In this document: positions 6,892-12,500 of the stretch, piece after piece
Layout: each line of letters opens with the position of its first letter
How positions within the stretch are numbered: position 1 is the first letter of the stretch
Origin: Clostridiales bacterium
GTDB taxonomy: Bacteria; Bacillota; Clostridia; Christensenellales; CAG-314
DNA: 12,500 bases
Assembly: GCA_004558105.1 (NCBI GenBank)
Contig: SFEB01000028.1
Span: 1 to 12,500 of the forward strand
Direction of reading: 5' to 3'
Notes under the pieces: generated by a model
Told to the model about the DNA's origin: nothing
What the model saw: only the letters and a program-made list of their open reading frames with translations
Database searches by the model: none
Made by a program: the position numbers and the translations under genes

Positions 6892-8676
6892 ATGACTTTT
6901 GAAAACAGAAAAGATATTCCCGTGGAATACACATGGGATTTGACCGCGATTTACGTGGACGAGAAGGCTTTTGATAAAGAATACGATCTCGCTAAGGAAC
7001 TTATTGAAAAAGTTCCGCAATATAAAGGCAGACTTAACGATAAAGCGACCATTCTCGAGGGGTACAAACTCTTGACTGCCATCTGCAAGCCGCTTTCCAG
7101 GTTGGGTTGTTACGCTTCGTTGAAAAACGCAGAGGATTCTAAAAACACCCACGCCCAGGCTCTTCTTGAAAAGGTAATGGGATTGAACGTCGTATTCGGG
7201 GAAGTCAGTTCTTTCGTAGAACCGGAAATTACCGCTCTCCCCGAAGACATGATCGACGACATGATGGCAGATCCCGATTTCGGCGACTATACCGTGTCTC
7301 TTCGCAGGATTAAGGCGGGCAAGGCGCACGTTCTGTCTGAAAAAGAAGAAGAAATGCTCAACGGTATGAGCGACGTAACGAGATTTTTCCGCGAGACGTT
7401 CAGCCGCCTTAACAACGGGGATCTGGATTTCGGCACAATAGAAGTGGACGGCAAACCCGTACACATTACCCACGGCACTTATTCTGCGTTGTTGAACGAT
7501 AAGCGTCAGAACGTAAGAGAGGCGGCGTTCAATAGTTTGTATTCCGCTTATAAGGGAATGATTAACACCATTACGGGCTTGTACACCGGTAACGTTAAGA
7601 AAGATTGCACGGTCGCAAAATTGCGCCACTTTGACAGCGCAAGCCAGAAGGCGTTGTTTTACGAAGAAGTCGACAAGAAGGTTTACGACAACCTTATTGC
7701 GGGGGTTAACGCCAACTTGAAACCGTTACATGACTATATGGCGCTTCGCAAAAAGGTGCTGAAACTCGAAAACCTCAATATGTACGATCTGCATTTTCCG
7801 ATGTTTGAAAATGCCGATATCTGCCTTGAGTTTGAGGACGCGTTCAAATTGGTGAAGGAGGGGTTGTACCCTCTTGGTAAGGATTATCAGGATTTGTTGC
7901 AACGCGCTTACGACGAAAGATGGATAGACGTATATGAAAACGCAGGTAAGCGTTCGGGCGCGTTCTCTATGGGTGTTCCCGGAAGACATCCGTTTGTTCT
8001 GCTGAACTACCAGAAGACTTCGCACGACGTCTTCACGATTGCTCACGAACTGGGGCACAGTCTACACAGTTGGTTTTCCGATAAGAATCAACCGTTTGAC
8101 AAAGCGGATTATACTATTTTCGTTGCGGAAGTCGCCAGTACCACCAACGAAGTTTTGTTGCTTAACTATCTGTTAAAGACCGAAAAGGACGAAAACGTCC
8201 GTAAATTCCTTATCAGTTACTACCTCGACATGATTCGTACTACCTTCTACCGTCAGTCGATGTTTGCCGAATTTGAAGATATTGCGCACAATATGGTAGA
8301 GACGGGTAAACCGTTTAATTATCAGACCTTGTCAGACGAGTATTATGCTCTCAACAAAAAGTATTACGGCGATGCGGTCACCCACAACGATTTTATCAGA
8401 TACGAATGGGCGCGCATACCTCACTTTTATACCAGCTTTTACGTTTACAAGTATGCAACCGGCCTCACGTGCGCGGTAAATATTGCAAAAAGGATACTTT
8501 TCGAAGGCGAACCCGCCGTTCGCGATTATAAAAAATTCCTGTCAACGGGCTGCTCGCTCGATCCCGTGAGCGAACTTAAAATCGCAGGCGTTGACCTTAC
8601 TCAGACCAAACCGTTTGAAGTTATTGCCGAAGACTTTAAAAAATACCTTGAAGAACTCACCGAGCTTTGCAAATAG
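6892..8676 (+). CDS. pepF: Oligoendopeptidase F, M3B zinc metallopeptidase
   Basis: This 594-residue protein matches the usual PepF length of about 600. It is a cytoplasmic zinc peptidase that cuts short peptides and takes part in peptide recycling. The zinc motif is HELGH (385-389, within FTIAHELGHSLHSW) with the third ligand probably Glu413 in FVAEVAST, 24 residues on, as expected for family M3. The N-terminal helical region holds the PepF-type domain (about 110-180), with the catalytic M3 domain from about 200 to the end. Other family segments include GVPGRHPFVLLNY ahead of the zinc site and the late HFYTSFYVYKYATGL substrate-site region. There is no signal peptide. The ATG follows AAAGGAG with good spacing. 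It has its own promoter and terminator, so it stands alone and diverges from the lipoprotein gene. Confidence 0.97.
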   Translation: MTFENRKDIPVEYTWDLTAIYVDEKAFDKEYDLAKELIEKVPQYKGRLNDKATILEGYKLLTAICKPLSRLGCYASLKNAEDSKNTHAQALLEKVMGLNVVFGEVSSFVEPEITALPEDMIDDMMADPDFGDYTVSLRRIKAGKAHVLSEKEEEMLNGMSDVTRFFRETFSRLNNGDLDFGTIEVDGKPVHITHGTYSALLNDKRQNVREAAFNSLYSAYKGMINTITGLYTGNVKKDCTVAKLRHFDSASQKALFYEEVDKKVYDNLIAGVNANLKPLHDYMALRKKVLKLENLNMYDLHFPMFENADICLEFEDAFKLVKEGLYPLGKDYQDLLQRAYDERWIDVYENAGKRSGAFSMGVPGRHPFVLLNYQKTSHDVFTIAHELGHSLHSWFSDKNQPFDKADYTIFVAEVASTTNEVLLLNYLLKTEKDENVRKFLISYYLDMIRTTFYRQSMFAEFEDIAHNMVETGKPFNYQTLSDEYYALNKKYYGDAVTHNDFIRYEWARIPHFYTSFYVYKYATGLTCAVNIAKRILFEGEPAVRDYKKFLSTGCSLDPVSELKIAGVDLTQTKPFEVIAEDFKKYLEELTELCK

Positions 8677-8698
8677 GCGGTTATATTGCGTCGACTGC

Positions 8699-8766
8699 CG
8701 TCTCTGAGTAACATGTATATACGTTAATATATATAAGATATAAGAACAATAAATAAAACAGAGACG
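8699..8766. repeat. Short inverted repeat around an AT-rich 52-bp core
   Basis: CGTCTCTG (8699-8706) recurs inverted as CAGAGACG (8759-8766). The core between them is very AT-rich. It sits between the pepF stop and its terminator, so in RNA it could form a long hairpin. No coding capacity or target-site duplication was recognised. Confidence 0.4.
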
Positions 8767-8791
8767 ACGGTAACGAAAAGCAGACAAAAAT

Positions 8792-8820
8792 AAAAAAGCG
8801 ACCGGAAGGTCGCTTTTTTT
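8792..8820 (+). terminator. Rho-independent terminator after pepF
   Basis: The stem GCGACC (8798-8803) pairs with GGTCGC (8808-8813) around a GGAA loop. It is preceded by A6 and followed by T7, so it could also work on the minus strand. It isolates pepF from the downstream gene. Confidence 0.92.
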
Positions 8821-8891
8821 CACGGTTTTACACGTGTTAGGCTCTGCCGATTGTAGGAATTGTACGGACGTTTCGATGAACGCATTATTTC

Positions 8892-8920
8892 TTGACAAAA
8901 TTTTTAAGTAGTCGTACAAT
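8892..8920 (+). promoter_or_regulatory. Promoter of the Lit-like gene
   Basis: TTGACA (8892-8897), a 17-bp spacer and TACAAT (8915-8920) form a near-consensus promoter with a start near 8927. The -10 lies inside one copy of an 11-bp direct repeat (TCGTACAATAT at 8912-8922 and 8929-8939). The second copy covers the start region, which suggests an operator. Confidence 0.8.
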
Positions 8921-8957
8921 ATAAAAAATCGTACAATATGTGATAAGGAGTGAGTCT

Positions 8958-9656
8958 ATGAAGCAGTCAACCGTTGCAAAAAACGTCGTAAAAGGCTTTC
9001 TGGCGTTTTTTATCGCCATTTTTATCGTTACTTTTGCAATCGCGGTACCGATACTTTTCAGACCGTACTATTCCTGGAACATAAAGTTGCTGGATATCGA
9101 AGAAGAAAGCGGTTATACGTACGATGAAATAAAAGTTGCGTTTAACGAACTTATGGATTATATGACGGATATTACGGGCAAAAAGGAGTTTTCTACGGGC
9201 TCGATGGCGTTCAGCGAAAGCGGTAAATCGCATTTTGAAGACTGCAAAAAATTGTTTATGCTGGATTTTATCGCGCTGGGAGTTTCTGCCGTGTATATCG
9301 CGGCAGTTACGGTGCTGGTGAAAACGGGAAAACTGGATCTGAGGTATAAAAAACGTTCTCCCGCATTCTGGGGAGTCGTCGGGCTCGGTGCTTTCGTGGG
9401 CGTGGTGGGCGTCTGGGCGGCAATTGATTTCGACGGCTTTTTCGAAACGTTTCATCATATTGCGTTTCCCGGAAAAACCAATTGGGTTTTTAATCCGTGG
9501 GAGGACGAAATTATAAATATTCTGCCCACGGAGGTGTGGATGAGTTTCGGTATACTAATAGTGGCGATTGTCGCCGTTTTCGTCGCAGTCATACTTGCAA
9601 CGGAGAAGGGACGCCGCAGAAAATACGGAGAAACGGAGCAGCGGCAAAAGTCCTGA
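8958..9656 (+). CDS. Lit-like DUF1461/TIGR01906 integral membrane protein
   Basis: This 232-residue protein has four predicted membrane helices (about 10-33, 101-123, 137-156, 196-215) and a basic C-terminal tail. Two conserved-looking blocks lie between helices: KSHFEDCKKLF (about 90-100, His92) and FHHIAFPGKTNWVFNP (165-180, His166/His167) running into EDEIINILP. These match my recollection of the DUF1461 family, which includes Lit, the lipoprotein intramolecular transacylase of some Bacillota that moves an acyl chain from the glycerol of a diacylated lipoprotein to its N-terminus. The start at 8958 is chosen because AAGGAG (8945-8950) lies 7 nt before it; an in-frame GTG at 8940 lacks such a site. 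The family is likely, the enzymatic activity only inferred. The gene stands alone between the pepF terminator and the rRNA promoters, with no clear terminator of its own. Confidence 0.75.
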   Translation: MKQSTVAKNVVKGFLAFFIAIFIVTFAIAVPILFRPYYSWNIKLLDIEEESGYTYDEIKVAFNELMDYMTDITGKKEFSTGSMAFSESGKSHFEDCKKLFMLDFIALGVSAVYIAAVTVLVKTGKLDLRYKKRSPAFWGVVGLGAFVGVVGVWAAIDFDGFFETFHHIAFPGKTNWVFNPWEDEIINILPTEVWMSFGILIVAIVAVFVAVILATEKGRRRKYGETEQRQKS

Positions 9657-9721
9657 AAACGGCAAAAAACAAGGTATTTCAGGCGAAAAACGTACAAAAA
9701 ACGAACGAAAAAAACGGGCGG

Positions 9722-9781
9722 AAAAAAATTTAAAGTTTTTGTCGAAAAATACTTGACAACTTTTTCCAAAGCATATATAAT
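9722..9781 (+). promoter_or_regulatory. Strong rRNA-type promoter P1 with A/T-rich upstream element
   Basis: TTGACA (9753-9758), exactly 17 bp, then TATAAT (9776-9781): both hexamers are perfect consensus. The 30 bp upstream (9722-9750) is a run of A- and T-tracts resembling an UP element. The palindrome TGAGC-AA-GCTCA (9781-9792) overlaps the predicted start near 9788. This is the sort of promoter expected for rRNA. Confidence 0.88.
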
Positions 9782-9793
9782 GAGCAAGCTCAA

Positions 9794-9878
9794 TCGACGA
9801 GGAGTGCGTACGAACGTGCGTAACGCCCGAAAGAGCACCTCCGAAAAACGGCCCCGACGGGGTGCGGTCTGAGGTCGA
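9794..9878 (+). ncRNA. GC-rich, branched RNA structure in the 23S leader (unrecognised)
   Basis: Between P1 and P2 a GC-rich stretch contrasts with A-rich flanks and can fold as a closed unit. TCGAC (9794-9798) pairs with GTCGA (9874-9878). Inside, GGAGTGC (9801-9807) pairs with GCA-C-CTCC (9836-9842), CGTACG and CGTGCG (9807-9820) form a nested hairpin, and CCCC-GAC-GGGG (9852-9862) forms a third stem. No known riboswitch or RNA family was recognised. It may be part of the rRNA leader, a processing signal or a small RNA made from P1. The fold was drawn by eye without energy calculation. Confidence 0.4.
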
Positions 9879-9898
9879 AATCATTCACGGTTTTTGTC

Positions 9899-9971
9899 AA
9901 AAAAAACTACAAAAAAAAATTGAAAAAAGTTTTAAAAAATGCTTGACAAACAAAAATGGCTGTGTTATGAT
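9899..9971 (+). promoter_or_regulatory. Strong rRNA-type promoter P2 with A-rich upstream element
   Basis: TTGACA (9943-9948), 17 bp, then TATGAT (9966-9971), preceded by TGT as an extended -10. The 40 bp upstream (9899-9940) is almost all A and T in tracts, like an UP element. P2 lies 190 bp after P1, the tandem layout common in rRNA operons. The start would be near 9978. Confidence 0.85.
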
Positions 9972-9978
9972 GTTTAGG

Positions 9979-9994
9979 CTGTCGGTTGCGACAG
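9979..9994 (+). other. Leader hairpin 1
   Basis: CTGTCG-GTTG-CGACAG forms a perfect 6-bp stem right at the predicted P2 start. There is no T-run after it, so it is not a terminator. It probably belongs to the rRNA leader. Confidence 0.6.
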
Positions 9995-10003
9995 TAATTA
10001 AAA

Positions 10004-10019
10004 ACTCGCTGATGCGAGT
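10004..10019 (+). other. Leader hairpin 2
   Basis: ACTCGC-TGAT-GCGAGT forms a perfect 6-bp stem 9 nt after hairpin 1. It too lacks a T-run. It lies just before the conserved-looking segment ACATTGACAACTGCATAA (10025-10042). Confidence 0.6.
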
Positions 10020-10024
10020 CAAGG

Positions 10025-10042
10025 ACATTGACAACTGCATAA
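10025..10042 (+). promoter_or_regulatory. Candidate rRNA leader/boxA-like antitermination element
   Basis: ACATTGACAACTGCATAA resembles the TTGAAAACTG-type segment found in firmicute rRNA leaders and 16S-23S spacers, where boxA-linked antitermination acts. Its presence ahead of the 23S gene suggests a spacer-derived leader. The match is from memory and is moderate. A TTGACA at 10028-10033 lacks a properly spaced -10, so it is not called as a promoter. Confidence 0.4.
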
Positions 10043-10160
10043 TCAATATCAAACATGATGAAAGAGTATAATCAATATAATTTATAGTGTTAATATGCAA
10101 ATACAATTTTAGTAATTGCGATTTTAACTGAGGAATTATAAGAGTAATCAAGGAATCTTA

Positions 10161-10184
10161 TGATTGACAATTTTTTGTTAATCA
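10161..10184 (+). other. Hairpin immediately upstream of 23S
   Basis: TGATTGACAA (10161-10170) pairs with TTGTTAATCA (10175-10184), with one G-U pair and a T4 loop. It ends about 13 nt before the mature 23S start. It could guide 5' processing of 23S; the partner 3' strand of any long processing stem lies outside the window. From 10043 to 10160 nothing else was recognised apart from AT-rich sequence. Confidence 0.5.
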
Positions 10185-10197
10185 AATTAGATATACG

Positions 10198-12500
<2,303 letters not shown>

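Noticed and set aside
6823..7629. Minus-strand open frame antisense to pepF (268 codons)
   Set aside because: It overlaps the conserved PepF coding sequence and its promoter, shows no family features and lacks a credible start signal.
9836..9842. CACCTCC, like the anti-Shine-Dalgarno tail of 16S rRNA
   Set aside because: No other 16S sequence surrounds it. It is better explained as the 3' strand of a stem with GGAG at 9801-9804.
9862..10071. Small plus-strand open frame across rRNA promoter P2
   Set aside because: It runs through the P2 promoter hexamers and leader hairpins, has low-complexity lysine-rich content and no ribosome binding site.
10067..10072. TATAAT as a third 23S promoter
   Set aside because: No acceptable -35 lies 16-18 bp upstream; the nearest TTGACA (10028-10033) is 33 bp away.
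10164..10192. TTGACA (10164-10169) with TTAGAT as a promoter at the 23S start
   Set aside because: The -10 matches only three of six bases, and a start there would fall at or inside the mature 23S 5' end. The TTGACA is part of the hairpin at 10161-10184.

Overview
The window looks like chromosomal DNA from an anaerobic, moderate-GC member of the Bacillota, most likely an uncultivated gut Clostridia lineage. The evidence is a class III (oxygen-sensitive) ribonucleotide reductase, strong AAGGAG-type ribosome binding sites, TTGACA/TATAAT promoters, PepF, a BspA-type leucine-rich lipoprotein with InlB-type repeats, a Lit-like DUF1461 membrane protein, and a firmicute-like 23S rRNA. The taxonomic call is inference.

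Layout from left to right. (1) A tRNA-Val(GAC) gene on the minus strand is cut by the left edge, with its promoter at 79-107. (2) A regulated region at about 225-335 carries two NrdR-type boxes set 31 bp apart and one or two promoters. It drives a two-gene operon, nrdD (400-2775) and a thioredoxin-reductase-like flavoprotein gene (2768-3691), which overlap by 8 nt. (3) A hairpin at 3716-3747 serves as a bidirectional terminator for this operon and for the convergent gene. (4) A large BspA-like lipoprotein gene lies on the minus strand (3764-6706). (5) pepF (6892-8676) is divergent from it, has its own promoter, and ends in a strong terminator. (6) A Lit-like four-helix membrane protein gene (8958-9656) follows, behind a near-consensus promoter with repeated CGTACAAT motifs. 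(7) A non-coding stretch of about 540 bp holds two strong tandem promoters, a GC-rich foldable RNA segment and several hairpins. (8) A 23S rRNA gene starts near 10198 and runs off the right edge at about E. coli position 2287.

The most distinctive feature is the predicted electron path in the nrdD operon. NrdD carries a fused C-terminal glutaredoxin/NrdH-like domain with a CPNC motif. The flavoprotein encoded in the same operon has the thioredoxin-reductase CATC site but lacks the HRRxxxR-type motif for the NADPH 2'-phosphate. Together they suggest a self-contained reductant relay for dNTP synthesis, possibly fed by something other than NADPH. No nrdG activase gene adjoins the operon.

The second notable feature is that the 23S rRNA gene has no 16S gene or tRNA in the preceding ~10.1 kb. 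It has its own tandem rRNA-class promoters, so the rRNA genes appear unlinked at this locus. The Lit-like enzyme and the BspA lipoprotein may be linked in function through lipoprotein N-terminal acyl chemistry, but they are separate transcription units.
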